This document shows positions 10,079 to 18,163 of a stretch of DNA of 38,764 nucleotides, piece by piece; position 1 is the first letter of the stretch, and the number at the start of each line of letters is the position of its first letter. The translations under genes were made by a program, and so were the position numbers. Source of the stretch: an uncultured Victivallis sp. (GTDB lineage Bacteria; Verrucomicrobiota; Lentisphaeria; Victivallales; Victivallaceae); NCBI GenBank assembly GCA_944389935.1, contig CALXOE010000037.1:1-38764 (forward strand), given 5' to 3'. The notes beneath the pieces are model-generated. The model searched no databases. It was not told the origin of the DNA and was given only the letters and a program-made list of their open reading frames with translations.

Positions 10079-11275
10079 ATGAATCAGAATAAAGTCATTT
10101 ATCTGGACAACAACGCCACGACTGCGGTCGATCCGGAGGTGTTCGAGGCGATGCGTCCGTTTTTCTGTGAGAGATACGGCAATCCTTCGAGCATTCACCG
10201 CTTCGGCGGCAGCGTCGCCGCAGATATCGAAGAGGCCCGGCGCCAGGTTGCGGATCTTCTCGGGTCGAAATTCCGCGACACTGACGGCAATGCTGCGGAA
10301 ATCATTTTCACAAGTTGCGGAAGCGAGGGGGACAACGCGGCGATCAATGCCGCCGTCAATGCCCGCCCCGGCAGAAACAAGATCGTTACGACCAGCGTCG
10401 AGCACCCGGGAGTGCTCGCTTACTGCCGGGAACTCTCCCGGCGCGGGTTCGAGATCGAATACATTCCGGTGGACGAGCGCGGACGGCTCGACCTTGATTA
10501 CGCGGAACGGGCGATCGACGACTCGACAGCCGTGGTTTCGGTCATGTGGGCGAACAACGAGACCGGGACGATCTTCCCGGTGGAAACCGTCGCCAGAATG
10601 GCGCATGCCAGGGGCGCACTCTTCCATACCGACGCGGTGCAGGCGGCGGGCAAGGTGCCGATCGATCTCGATGCGAGTGAAATTGATTTTCTCTCGATTT
10701 CCGGACACAAGCTGCACGCGCCCAAAGGGGTCGGAGCGCTGTTCGTGCGGAAAGGGACCCGGTTCAAGCCGCTGATTTTCGGCGGACACCAGGAGAAAGG
10801 CAGACGCGGAGGCACGGAAAACGTCGCTTCGATCATCGGGCTCGGCCGCGCCTGCGCGATCGCCCGGAAGAATCTCTCGGCTGAAAACATTCAGCTCACG
10901 AAATTGCGCAACCGGCTCGAAGAGGGGGTGCAGCAGCGGATCAGCCATATCCGGATCAACGGAGATCTCGCGAACCGGCTGCCGAACACCTCTTCGATCA
11001 GTTTTGAATACATCGAAGGGGAGTCAATTCTGATGCTGCTGGATATGATGAATATCTGCGCATCGAGCGGCTCGGCGTGTACGACCGGAAGTCTGGAGCC
11101 CTCACATGTGCTGCGTGCGATGGGGCTGCCCTACACGGCGGCGCACGGAACGATTCGCTTCAGTTTGTCGAAGTACAATACGGAAGAGGAGATTGATTAC
11201 GTAATCGAGGCGCTTCCGCCGATCATCGAGCGGCTGCGCGCGATTTCACCATACTGGACGGGGAGGGACAAGTGA
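10079..11275 (+). CDS. Cysteine desulfurase (NifS/IscS family)
   Basis: A 398-residue PLP enzyme that takes sulfur from L-cysteine for Fe-S cluster and thio-cofactor synthesis in the cytoplasm. Visible motifs are YLDNNATTAVDPEV, the pyridine-binding HTDAVQAAGK, NNETGTIFP, the PLP lysine Lys211 in SGHKLHAPKGVG, and the persulfide cysteine Cys334 in SSGSACTTGSLEPSHVL. The short loop around that Cys fits the NifS/IscS group I rather than SufS. No IscU, IscA or Suf gene is nearby, so its scaffold must be elsewhere. AGGAGG lies 13 bases before the ATG. The stop codon overlaps the GTG start of a small Cys-rich gene, and a DUF493 gene follows, so the three form one operon. The first ten residues could be shorter if a later start is used, but none is better. 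Confidence 0.93.
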   Translation: MNQNKVIYLDNNATTAVDPEVFEAMRPFFCERYGNPSSIHRFGGSVAADIEEARRQVADLLGSKFRDTDGNAAEIIFTSCGSEGDNAAINAAVNARPGRNKIVTTSVEHPGVLAYCRELSRRGFEIEYIPVDERGRLDLDYAERAIDDSTAVVSVMWANNETGTIFPVETVARMAHARGALFHTDAVQAAGKVPIDLDASEIDFLSISGHKLHAPKGVGALFVRKGTRFKPLIFGGHQEKGRRGGTENVASIIGLGRACAIARKNLSAENIQLTKLRNRLEEGVQQRISHIRINGDLANRLPNTSSISFEYIEGESILMLLDMMNICASSGSACTTGSLEPSHVLRAMGLPYTAAHGTIRFSLSKYNTEEEIDYVIEALPPIIERLRAISPYWTGRDK

Positions 11276-11394
11276 GCGGAGAGAAAAATTCTGCGTGTCC
11301 ATGTCTCAACACCGGCTGCGTCCGTCACGGCGACTGCCGGGCCTGCCAGGCCTATCATCACGCCAAAGGAGGAAGGAGCAGCTGCGGAAAATGA
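11272..11394 (+). CDS. Small Cys-rich protein (resembles DUF6485 family), 40 residues
   Basis: The start is GTG 11272, overlapping the nifS stop (GTGA), with GGGAGGG four bases upstream; the stop is TGA 11392-11394. The protein has six Cys and three His among 40 residues: CPCLNTGC, VRHGDCRACQAYHHAKGG and a last Cys near the end. CPC-x4-C-x2-HG-x-C-x2-C-x3-HH-x-KGG resembles short conserved bacterial proteins annotated as DUF6485. The Cys/His pattern suggests a Zn or Fe-S site; the family name is from memory and the metal is an inference. Tight coupling to a cysteine desulfurase and to the next gene (ATGA overlap) points to a role in sulfur or Fe-S handling, perhaps as a sulfur acceptor. It is short but well supported by ribosome site, overlaps at both ends and conserved Cys spacing. 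Confidence 0.8.
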   Translation: MSGEKNSACPCLNTGCVRHGDCRACQAYHHAKGGRSSCGK

Positions 11395-11672
11395 GCGGAG
11401 AACCGATGAAGATTCACGGCGAAGTTCTGAAATTCCCGGTTGACTGGGAGTATCGGATCATCGTCGAAGCCGCCAGGGAGGGGAGTGTGCGCGAGGAGGT
11501 GGAGAACTGCCTGACGTCGCACAAAATTCCTCTCTCGATTCACGAGGGGCTGCATTCGGAAAGCGGACGTTACCGGACGCTGAAAGTGGCAGTGACGCTC
11601 CAGAACCGCGAAATGATGGACTCACTCAGTGCGGATCTGGCAGAAATTCCAGGAGTGAAATTTCTGCTCTAA
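11391..11672 (+). CDS. DUF493 (YbeD-like) family protein
   Basis: A 93-residue protein starting at ATG 11391, which overlaps the stop of the Cys-rich gene as ATGA; AAGGAGG lies upstream. It contains LKFPVDWEYRIIVEA, an EVENCL helix, SGRYRTLKVAVTLQNREMMD and the end AEIPGVKFLL. This matches the ferredoxin-like DUF493 fold of E. coli YbeD (FPTPF-type start, S-x-x-G-x-Y-x-S-[LV]-x-[VI] strand, IPGVK-type end). YbeD-type proteins are thought to be small regulatory or ligand-binding domains; no function is settled. A longer frame starting at 11295 would cover the Cys-rich gene in another frame and lacks family similarity there, so the short start is chosen. Confidence 0.85.
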   Translation: MSGEPMKIHGEVLKFPVDWEYRIIVEAAREGSVREEVENCLTSHKIPLSIHEGLHSESGRYRTLKVAVTLQNREMMDSLSADLAEIPGVKFLL

Positions 11673-11749
11673 AACGGACCGGAACAGGGAAAGAAGAGCT
11701 TTTTTTCAAAAAAAATCGATTTATTTGCCTGTTCTCCGCTTTTTGGCAT

Positions 11750-11778
11750 TTGACAATATATTTTTGTCGTGCTAATGT
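11750..11778 (+). promoter_or_regulatory. Sigma-70-type promoter of the coiled-coil membrane protein operon
   Basis: TTGACA (11750-11755), 17 bp, TAATGT (11773-11778). It lies 95 bp before the ATG at 11873, giving a leader of roughly 85-90 bases. The upstream region is AT-rich. Confidence 0.65.
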
Positions 11779-11872
11779 TCAACAGCGTCATGGCAGACGT
11801 GTTATTGTTTGTAAACCAGGTTTGTATCATATAAACGGCAAATTCAACCAAAATCAGAGTGGGAGAGCCCCG

Positions 11873-13081
11873 ATGAAAGCAGTCAACGTCGTATTGAGTA
11901 TCCTGATTCTTCTGCTTGCGGCCGCGAGCGCAGTCTTCTCTTATTTCCTGTTTGAGAAGCGCAGTCAGATGGTCGAAGGCTGGAAGAAGATGGCAACTAC
12001 GATCAACCAGAGCGCAAAAGAAATGGACAAAGGCAGCGGCACCAAGGTGGGTGACGCCCTGACCGTGGAGGCGCTCTCGCACGAGAACTATGCGGGACTC
12101 GATCAGAAGCTCGCGCAGTTGACTACTCAGAGCCGCGCCCTCATCAAACAGCGTGACGAACTCGCCAACGCCCTGCGCCGCATCGGCACGATGGTGGAGA
12201 TGAAGAACGTCCCCGCGGAGAAAACCATGAAAGAGATGACCACCTATTCGACGGCGAAAGATGACGTCATCAACGGGACGGGAGACCTGATCAGCAACCG
12301 TAACAAGATCGTCGAGCGCGTGGTAAGTTCGGCCCGTGCGAATCTCAACATCAACCTCAATGCGGCGAAGCTGAACGCGGCCGACAATGCGGAACTCGAG
12401 AAGTATGCGAACCGGCTCAACCAGTACGGCAAGGAGCGTCGCGACTTCGAGGCTGCCCTCCGGGACATCTACCGGCAGTGCGGCAACCAGGGCGCGCTGA
12501 ATTTCTCCGGGAACAATTTCACCGGAGAGCTCAACAAAGTCAAGCAGGCGGTCAGCGCCATGAAAGGCAAGCTGGATGAAGCGAACCGCACCATTGCGGC
12601 CCGCAATCAGGAGATCCAGCGCCAGAACAACCAGATCAAACAGCTGAACGGGCAGGTCGCCTCCGCCCAGAAAGCGCTTGATGAAAAAGTTTATCAGCTT
12701 GAGAGTCTGCGCGACGTGCTCGGGCTGAACAAAGATGAGAAGATTCCGATGCCGTGGAAGCCGGGTTCGCCGGAAGCGCGCAAACAGGTTGTCGGCCGGG
12801 TTGTCGACGTGAGCACGAAGTACGGTTATATTTCGATCAATCTCGGCACCGATTCCACGGTTCCGCAGCAGCTCGGGAACAAGGTCGGCAACATCAACAT
12901 CGGCATGGCTCCCGGTCTGGAGATGATCGTCTCGCGTGGAGAGCTTGAAGTCCCGACCTCCGAGTTCATCACGAAAGTGAAAATCACGAAAGTCGACAAG
13001 AACTGCGCGATCGCGGAACCGTTCGGCGATCAGAACGGGGAAGTGGAAGTCGGCGACAAGGTCTGGTTTGACATCCAGTAA
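11873..13081 (+). CDS. Inner-membrane-anchored coiled-coil protein with C-terminal beta domain, unknown function
   Basis: A 402-residue protein. One N-terminal membrane helix (about 5-27: VVLSILILLLAAASAVFSYF) with few charges before it suggests a periplasmic body. A long helical region follows (about 80-285) with several heptad stretches, including a stretch built from Asn, Gln and Lys (IAARNQEIQRQNNQIKQLNG). The last 95 residues form a beta-rich domain (GRVVDVSTKYGYISINLGT, GLEMIVSRGELEV, EVEVGDKVWF) like the small barrels at the ends of envelope proteins of the MreC or FlgT type. The start is ATG 11873 with GGGAG upstream, placing the membrane helix at the N-terminus. It heads an operon with two tiny envelope proteins. 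A cell-wall, shape or trans-envelope scaffold role is an inference; I cannot name the family. Confidence 0.75.
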   Translation: MKAVNVVLSILILLLAAASAVFSYFLFEKRSQMVEGWKKMATTINQSAKEMDKGSGTKVGDALTVEALSHENYAGLDQKLAQLTTQSRALIKQRDELANALRRIGTMVEMKNVPAEKTMKEMTTYSTAKDDVINGTGDLISNRNKIVERVVSSARANLNINLNAAKLNAADNAELEKYANRLNQYGKERRDFEAALRDIYRQCGNQGALNFSGNNFTGELNKVKQAVSAMKGKLDEANRTIAARNQEIQRQNNQIKQLNGQVASAQKALDEKVYQLESLRDVLGLNKDEKIPMPWKPGSPEARKQVVGRVVDVSTKYGYISINLGTDSTVPQQLGNKVGNINIGMAPGLEMIVSRGELEVPTSEFITKVKITKVDKNCAIAEPFGDQNGEVEVGDKVWFDIQ

Positions 13082-13107
13082 TCAACCGATACCGGGAGGA
13101 TACGCAA

Positions 13108-13236
13108 GTGTTCAATTCAAAATTCTTCACGGTCATGATTGTTCTGACTTTCCTCGCGATGGTCGCCACTGTGGTGTTCCAGTCGGTGGAAATGAGCGAT
13201 TACAATCTCTTCAACACGATGTTCGCTTCAAAATGA
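13108..13236 (+). CDS. Small single-pass membrane protein, 42 residues
   Basis: Starts at GTG 13108 with GGGAGG upstream at good spacing; the stop TGA 13234-13236 overlaps the ATG of the next gene (ATGA). The product is one hydrophobic helix (residues about 6-25: FFTVMIVLTFLAMVATVVFQ) between a short basic N-terminus and a short polar tail ending NTMFASK. It lies 26 bp after the coiled-coil membrane protein. The close coupling at both ends and the clean ribosome site argue that it is real. It may be a subunit or stabiliser of the membrane protein upstream; no family is recognised. Confidence 0.7.
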   Translation: MFNSKFFTVMIVLTFLAMVATVVFQSVEMSDYNLFNTMFASK

Positions 13237-13391
13237 GACAAGTGTTGACATCAGCCGCCGCAATTCTTGCGGCGGCCTTTTTCTGTCTGTGCACCGGCTG
13301 TACGCCTCAGGAGCGCATGGGAGTGAGCCCGATTCCGCAGAATTCCCCGCCATCCTGGGAGATGCAGCCCTATGGTCCGATCCGTAATTGA
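13233..13391 (+). CDS. Small lipoprotein, 52 residues
   Basis: Starts at ATG 13233 inside the stop of the previous gene (ATGA). The N-terminus is a signal peptide ending in the lipobox CTGC, with Cys23 the likely lipidated residue (TSAAAILAAAFFCLCTG-C). The mature part is only 30 residues, Pro-rich: TPQERMGVSPIPQNSPPSW then EMQPYGPIRN. It is probably anchored in the outer or inner membrane facing the periplasm. With the two genes upstream it forms a coherent envelope cassette. The Cys at position -3 of the lipobox is less usual than Leu. Function unknown. Confidence 0.72.
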   Translation: MRQVLTSAAAILAAAFFCLCTGCTPQERMGVSPIPQNSPPSWEMQPYGPIRN

Positions 13392-13642
13392 CATGTTTTC
13401 GGCACCGCTCCGGCGTCTCTGTCTGCAAAAATCGGCTTTTTTTCCATTTCAAAGTTGAAATCGGAAAGAATGGGGTTACTTTTTAAAATTGTCAAAAAAC
13501 CGGTACACGGTTGATCCGTTCCGGTTTTCGTCCGGTCCGGTTTTCCTTGGAAAGCAGCCTGGCCGGCCGTTTCGCCCCCGCATCAAAGCGGCGAACCGGA
13601 AAACAAAAGAACGTTCGTGATTTAAGAAAGGTCGAAAAAACA

Positions 13643-14809
13643 ATGCGGATTGACGTTCTGGACTACTACACCAAAGAAGACTGGCTTCCAATCCGGGAGG
13701 AAGCCAGAAAGCATCCCTCCCCTTTTCTGGTGGTAAACCTGAATATCATCAAACGGAAATACGAGGAACTGCTCGCTCACTTTCCCTTTGCCAAGATCTA
13801 CTATGCGGTAAAAGCCAACCCCGCACCCGAGGTGATTGAACTGCTGCGGGATCTCGGCTCCCATTTCGATATCGCGTCACGTTATGAGCTGGACCGGGTC
13901 TTGTCGCTGGGAGTCACGCCGGACCGGATCAGCTACGGCAACACGATCAAAAAAGTTGCGGATATCCGCTATTTTTATGAAAAAGGGGTATCGCTGTACG
14001 CGACCGACAGCGAGGCGGATCTGCGCAACATCGCCAAAGAGGCGCCGGGCTCGCGCGTTTTCTGCCGGATTCTGACCGAGGGCAGCGAAACGGCCGACTG
14101 GCCGCTGTCGCGCAAGTTCGGATGCCACCCGGACATGGCGATCGATCTGATTCTGCTGGCACGGGAGATCGGGCTCAAGCCGTGCGGAGTGAGTTTCCAC
14201 GTCGGCTCTCAGCAGCGTGACATCGGCACCTGGGACTCGGCGATTGCCAAAGTGCGTTATATCTTCGACTACCTTGAGGGAGAGGGGTTGAAGCTGAATC
14301 TGATCAACATGGGTGGCGGGTTCCCCGCCAACTACATCTCCAAGACGAACGAGATGACGGTCTACTCCGAGGAAATCACCCGCTACCTGGAGGAGGACTT
14401 CGGGGAGGACGCGCCGGAAATCATCCTGGAACCCGGGCGTTCGCTTGTGGCGGAATCGGGCGTTTTGGTCAGCGAGGTTGTGCTGATCAGCCAGAAGTCG
14501 TCGATGGGCGTCGACAAGTGGCTTTATCTCGATACGGGGAAATTCAACGGGCTGATTGAAACCTGGGATGAATCAATCAAATACCCGCTCTACTGCGAAG
14601 CGCGCGGCGAGCCGTGCGAAGATTTCATCATCGCGGGGCCGACCTGCGACAGTCAGGATGTGATGTACGAGTATTTCCGGAATCCGCTTCCGGCCTACAT
14701 CAAGGCAGGGGATCGGGTCTACTGGCTTACGACCGGCGCGTATACCTCGAGCTACTGTTCGGTGGAATTCAACGGCTTTCCGCCGCTGCCGGTTTATTTC
14801 GTCAAATAA
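13643..14809 (+). CDS. Ornithine/lysine-type PLP decarboxylase (fold type III)
   Basis: A 388-residue enzyme of the alanine-racemase-fold decarboxylases. The PLP lysine is Lys57 (YYAVKANP), followed by DIASRYEL, the HVGSQ strand, the GGGFP phosphate loop, EPGR and the catalytic Cys335 in GPTCDSQD at the dimer interface. The GPTCD-x-x-D form fits ornithine/lysine decarboxylases rather than diaminopimelate decarboxylase, and the length is close to bacterial lysine/ornithine decarboxylases. It would make putrescine and/or cadaverine in the cytoplasm; some bacteria attach such diamines to their cell wall. The substrate cannot be fixed from sequence. ATG 13643 was chosen because the frame upstream has no family similarity; GAAAGG is the ribosome site. 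An FAD oxidoreductase follows after 78 bp. Confidence 0.88.
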   Translation: MRIDVLDYYTKEDWLPIREEARKHPSPFLVVNLNIIKRKYEELLAHFPFAKIYYAVKANPAPEVIELLRDLGSHFDIASRYELDRVLSLGVTPDRISYGNTIKKVADIRYFYEKGVSLYATDSEADLRNIAKEAPGSRVFCRILTEGSETADWPLSRKFGCHPDMAIDLILLAREIGLKPCGVSFHVGSQQRDIGTWDSAIAKVRYIFDYLEGEGLKLNLINMGGGFPANYISKTNEMTVYSEEITRYLEEDFGEDAPEIILEPGRSLVAESGVLVSEVVLISQKSSMGVDKWLYLDTGKFNGLIETWDESIKYPLYCEARGEPCEDFIIAGPTCDSQDVMYEYFRNPLPAYIKAGDRVYWLTTGAYTSSYCSVEFNGFPPLPVYFVK

Positions 14810-14826
14810 AAGTCAATATTTTCCCG

Positions 14827-14860
14827 GGCGGAGCTTTTCGGAGTTCCGCCTCTCTATTAT
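14827..14860 (+). terminator. Possible weak terminator after the decarboxylase
   Basis: A 9-bp stem with one G-T pair (14827-14835 with 14842-14850, loop TTTCGG) is followed by TCTCTATTAT. The weak T-tract suggests partial termination before the FAD oxidoreductase. Confidence 0.4.
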
Positions 14861-14887
14861 CGAAGGAGCAGCGCGAGGGGGGGAGTC

Positions 14888-16120
14888 ATGCACATCATTC
14901 GGCCATCTTCAGAAGTTCCAGTGAGAAATCGGGCGGAGGTTCTGGTTGTCGGCGGCGGCCCGGCAGGGTTCGGGGCGGCGGTTTCGGCAGCGCGTGCCGG
15001 GGCAAAGGTTACGCTCGTGGAACAGGGCGGAATGCTCGGGGGGATGTGGACGCTCGGGCTGCTCAGCCCGTTCTTCGACAATCAGCATCACGAGGGACTG
15101 AACCGCGAGTTGCGGGAAAAGCTCATGGCACACAACGCCTGGGGCGGCCTGTGGAACATGTCTTTCGACTCCTGCGAAATGGCTCTGCTTCTTGACGAAT
15201 ACGTGTCGGAACTCGGGATCGACGTACTGCTCTACACGATGGGGTGCGATCCAATTCTGGAGGGCGATGAACTCAAGGGGATTTTCATCCGGAATAAATC
15301 CGGGGAGCAGGCGATTCTCGCAGATATCGTGATCGACTGTACCGGAGACGGCGATATCGCCGCCCGGTCGGGAGCGCCGTTCCGGATTGGACGGGAGAGT
15401 GACGGCGTGTTTCAGCCGATGACCATGATGTTCAAGATCGGCGGCCTGCGTCCGGACTACAGCAGGGACGATCTGCGCAGCTGGTACAATGTGCTGATCC
15501 AGCGCATGCCGGAATCGGAATTGCTCTCGGAGATTCCTTACGACAATCCCGCCTTGATCACATTGCCGCGCCGGGGAGAGGCACTGATTCAGTGGACACA
15601 TGTCAAGCGTTGTCTCGGAACCGACGCCGAACAGCTCACGAAGGCGACGTTCGAGGGTCGGCGACAGGTGCGCCGGGCTCTGGAATGCTTTAAGCTCGTG
15701 CGGGATAAGCTCGGCGACGTCTATCTTCTCGACCTGCCCGCCGTGATCGGGGTGCGCGAAACCAGACGGATTATGGGAGAGTACGTAATAAGCGAAGAAG
15801 ACGTAAAAAGCGGAGCGAGCCAGCCGGATGCCGTCTGTCGCGTCCATTTCGGTGTGGACATCCACGAGCCTGAGCAGACGAAGCAGACCTGCTGGAAACA
15901 TCCAGGGTTCGACATTCCGCTGCGTTCGCTCATCCCGTTGAAAGTGGAGAATCTGCTGACAGCGGGACGTTGCATTTCCGGCTGTTTTGCCGCGCACGCC
16001 GCCTATCGCGTCACGGGGGATTGTCTTAAAACCGGTGAAGCTGCCGGAGCCGCGGCAGCTGAGGCGATCCGTTCCGGCCGTAATATCCGCTCCTGGGCAG
16101 CGGAACACCTCAGCCGGTGA
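14888..16120 (+). CDS. FAD-dependent oxidoreductase (FAD_oxidored family)
   Basis: A 410-residue flavoprotein. The N-terminal dinucleotide fold is VLVVGGGPAGFGAAVSAARAG (GxGxxG at about 20-25), followed by VTLVEQGGMLGGMWTLGLLS, DIVIDCTGDGDIAARSG and a C-terminal FAD segment NLLTAGRCISGCFAAHAAYR. This order is that of the FAD_oxidored group common next to sugar and polymer utilisation genes in Planctomycetota, Verrucomicrobiota and Lentisphaerota. The substrate is unknown. There is no signal peptide, so it is cytoplasmic. A GA-rich ribosome site (GAGGGGGGGAG) precedes ATG 14888. It is not obviously linked in function to the decarboxylase upstream. Confidence 0.85.
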   Translation: MHIIRPSSEVPVRNRAEVLVVGGGPAGFGAAVSAARAGAKVTLVEQGGMLGGMWTLGLLSPFFDNQHHEGLNRELREKLMAHNAWGGLWNMSFDSCEMALLLDEYVSELGIDVLLYTMGCDPILEGDELKGIFIRNKSGEQAILADIVIDCTGDGDIAARSGAPFRIGRESDGVFQPMTMMFKIGGLRPDYSRDDLRSWYNVLIQRMPESELLSEIPYDNPALITLPRRGEALIQWTHVKRCLGTDAEQLTKATFEGRRQVRRALECFKLVRDKLGDVYLLDLPAVIGVRETRRIMGEYVISEEDVKSGASQPDAVCRVHFGVDIHEPEQTKQTCWKHPGFDIPLRSLIPLKVENLLTAGRCISGCFAAHAAYRVTGDCLKTGEAAGAAAAEAIRSGRNIRSWAAEHLSR

Positions 16121-16366
16121 TCCCCTCCCCGGTAAAAGCCCGCACAGAAAGCCGAGCAGCCGGCTGACGGATTCGAGCTCTTTTGTGAAATCGCTCTCAT
16201 ACCGTCCAGTATGAATTGCGAAACGGGATATCGATGAGCCTGAACAGCAGAACTGCCCGGCGTCGCTCGCAGGTTCGAGATTCAAACAGAGCAATCCGCA
16301 GGCAAAAGGACCTGGCGTCGTTCAGGGATATTTCGTCGGCAGCGACCACCGTTGACAGGAAAACAT
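16121..16366. other. Intergenic stretch with no recognised gene
   Basis: Short frames exist on both strands but none has a ribosome site, family motif or good codon pattern. A GGTTCGAGATTC stretch near 16271 recalls a tRNA T-arm, but no matching acceptor or anticodon stems were found. It probably holds the 3' untranslated end of the FAD oxidoreductase transcript. Confidence 0.5.
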
Positions 16367-16404
16367 AAAAAGGCCCGTGGAACATCGCTCCACGGGCCTT
16401 TTTG
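16366..16404. terminator. Bidirectional terminator between the FAD oxidoreductase and rpsA
   Basis: A perfect 11-bp stem (AGGCCCGTGGA 16371-16381 with TCCACGGGCCT 16389-16399), a 7-base loop, A-run before and T-run after. It ends rpsA on the minus strand and can also stop plus-strand transcripts. Confidence 0.92.
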
Positions 16405-16423
16405 ATTAGTCGAACGTTGCGAC

Positions 16424-18163
16424 TCAGTCGAGCTTGAGACCCGCGAGGGACTCGTTGCTGAAGACTTCGCCCATATCGACCATCGCCTCACCCGGCTTGA
16501 GAGCCGCGGTGTACTCCTCTTCGGCGGCTTTCAGATCCTCAGGCGAGAAGTTCTCGCCGACCGCCTTGATCGAGAGACCGATACGGCGCTCGTCGTTGTC
16601 AACCTTGATGACGCGCGCTTCAACCTCGTCACCGACGTTGAGCACGTCCTTGACCTTGTCAACGTGGTCGCGGCTGAGCTGCGAAATGTGAATGAGACCG
16701 TCGATCTTGTTCGAGAGCTCGACAAATGCGCCGAACTGCGCAATCTTCGTAACTTTGCCCTTGACGATGTCGCCGACCTTGTAGAGCTCGTCGATATTCG
16801 CCCAGGGATCGCTTTCGGCCTGCTTCAAGCCGAGAGAGATGCGCTGCTGCTCCGGATTGATGTCGAGAATCACCGCCTCGACTTCCATGCCCGGCTTCAG
16901 AACTTCGTTCGGATTGTTGATCTTGCGCGTCCAGCTCATGTCGGAGACATGGATCATGCCGTCGATGTCGTTCTCAATCTCGACGAACGCGCCGTAGCTG
17001 GTCATGTTGCGAACCTTGCCCTTGATGCGGCGGCCGACCGGATATTTCTCGGCGAGAACTTCCCACGGATTGCGCTCTTTCTGACGCAGACCGAGGGAGA
17101 TCTTGCGGCTGTCGCGGTCGATGTCGAGAACCACCGCCTCGACTTCGTCGCCGATGCTGAGGACGTCGCTCGCCTTGCTGATACGCTTGGTCCAGCTCAT
17201 TTCAGAGACGTGGATCAGACCCTCAACACCCGTTTCAATCTCAACGAACGCGCCATACGGCATGATATTCACGACGCGACCCTTGATTCTGCTCCCTTTC
17301 GGATACTTCGCAACGACATCGTCCCACGGATTGCGGGTCTTCTGCTTGAGTCCGAGCGAGACACGCTCCTTCTCCTTGTCGATGCCGATGATGACCACCT
17401 CAAGCTCCTGCCCGACCGAGAGAACCTCGGACGGATGCGAAATACGTCCCCAGGAGATATCCGTGATGTGCAGCAGGCCATCCACGCCGCCAAGATCGAT
17501 GAACGCACCGAAGTCGGTGATGTTCTTGACCACGCCCTTGCGCAGATCGTCGACTTTCATCTCGCTCAGGAGCTTGCTGCGCGACTCGCGGAGCGACTCC
17601 TCAAGCAGCTCGCGGCGCGAAACCACGATGTTGCGACGGTCCTGGTTGATCTTGATGATCTTGACATCGAACTCCTTGCCGATGTAGTCGTCCATATTGT
17701 GCACCGGGCCCACGTCAAGCTGCGAACCGGGCAGGAAAGCAGGGAAGCCTTCGACATCGACCATGATGCCGCCCTTGACGCGGTGGCGCATGAAACCCTT
17801 GACAACATAGCCCTCGCCGTATTCGGTCGTAATCCGGTTCCATGCCTTGATCGAGTTCGCCTTTTCGAGGCTCAGTTCCGGCATGTTGTTGCGGTTCTCG
17901 ATCTCTTCGAGATAGACGTCGATCTTGTCGCCGACGGCGACTTCATCGAATTTGAGAAACTCGCCCGCGGGGACGAAGCCCTCGGCCTTGTAACCGATAT
18001 CCACGAGCGCGCCGTCCGGACGCTTCGCGACGACAGTGCCTGCCACGATCTTGCCTTTGGTGAAAGCGTTCGTGCTCTGGGAGGAGGCCAGCAGCTCGTC
18101 CATCGAGCCGGGGATGTTCGAGAAATCCAGGAAGCTGTCCGCGAATTTGTTTTCTTCTGCCAT
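16424..18163 (-). CDS. rpsA: 30S ribosomal protein S1
   Basis: With the start at ATG 18163 the product has 579 residues, the size of a six-domain S1. Six S1 (OB-fold) domains are visible in order: VVAKRPDGALVDIGYKAEGF, GGIMVDVEGFPAFLPGSQL, DFGAFIDLGGVDGLLHITDI, PYGAFVEIETGVEGLIHVSE, SYGAFVEIENDIDGMIHVSD and QFGAFVELSNKIDGLIHISQ. S1 binds mRNA on the small ribosomal subunit and helps start translation on structured or SD-poor mRNAs. An alternative ATG at 18214 would add 17 residues made almost only of Asn and Lys (GKTNNKSNNNNKNKNN), which looks like a translated leader rather than protein; MAEENKF is preferred. No ribosome site precedes either start. A strong terminator follows the stop. Confidence 0.95.
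   Translation of the reverse strand: MAEENKFADSFLDFSNIPGSMDELLASSQSTNAFTKGKIVAGTVVAKRPDGALVDIGYKAEGFVPAGEFLKFDEVAVGDKIDVYLEEIENRNNMPELSLEKANSIKAWNRITTEYGEGYVVKGFMRHRVKGGIMVDVEGFPAFLPGSQLDVGPVHNMDDYIGKEFDVKIIKINQDRRNIVVSRRELLEESLRESRSKLLSEMKVDDLRKGVVKNITDFGAFIDLGGVDGLLHITDISWGRISHPSEVLSVGQELEVVIIGIDKEKERVSLGLKQKTRNPWDDVVAKYPKGSRIKGRVVNIMPYGAFVEIETGVEGLIHVSEMSWTKRISKASDVLSIGDEVEAVVLDIDRDSRKISLGLRQKERNPWEVLAEKYPVGRRIKGKVRNMTSYGAFVEIENDIDGMIHVSDMSWTRKINNPNEVLKPGMEVEAVILDINPEQQRISLGLKQAESDPWANIDELYKVGDIVKGKVTKIAQFGAFVELSNKIDGLIHISQLSRDHVDKVKDVLNVGDEVEARVIKVDNDERRIGLSIKAVGENFSPEDLKAAEEEYTAALKPGEAMVDMGEVFSNESLAGLKLD

Noticed and set aside
16261..16330. Possible tRNA on the plus strand (GGTTCGAGATTC)
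   Set aside because: No paired acceptor stem, no anticodon arm of correct geometry and no CCA end.
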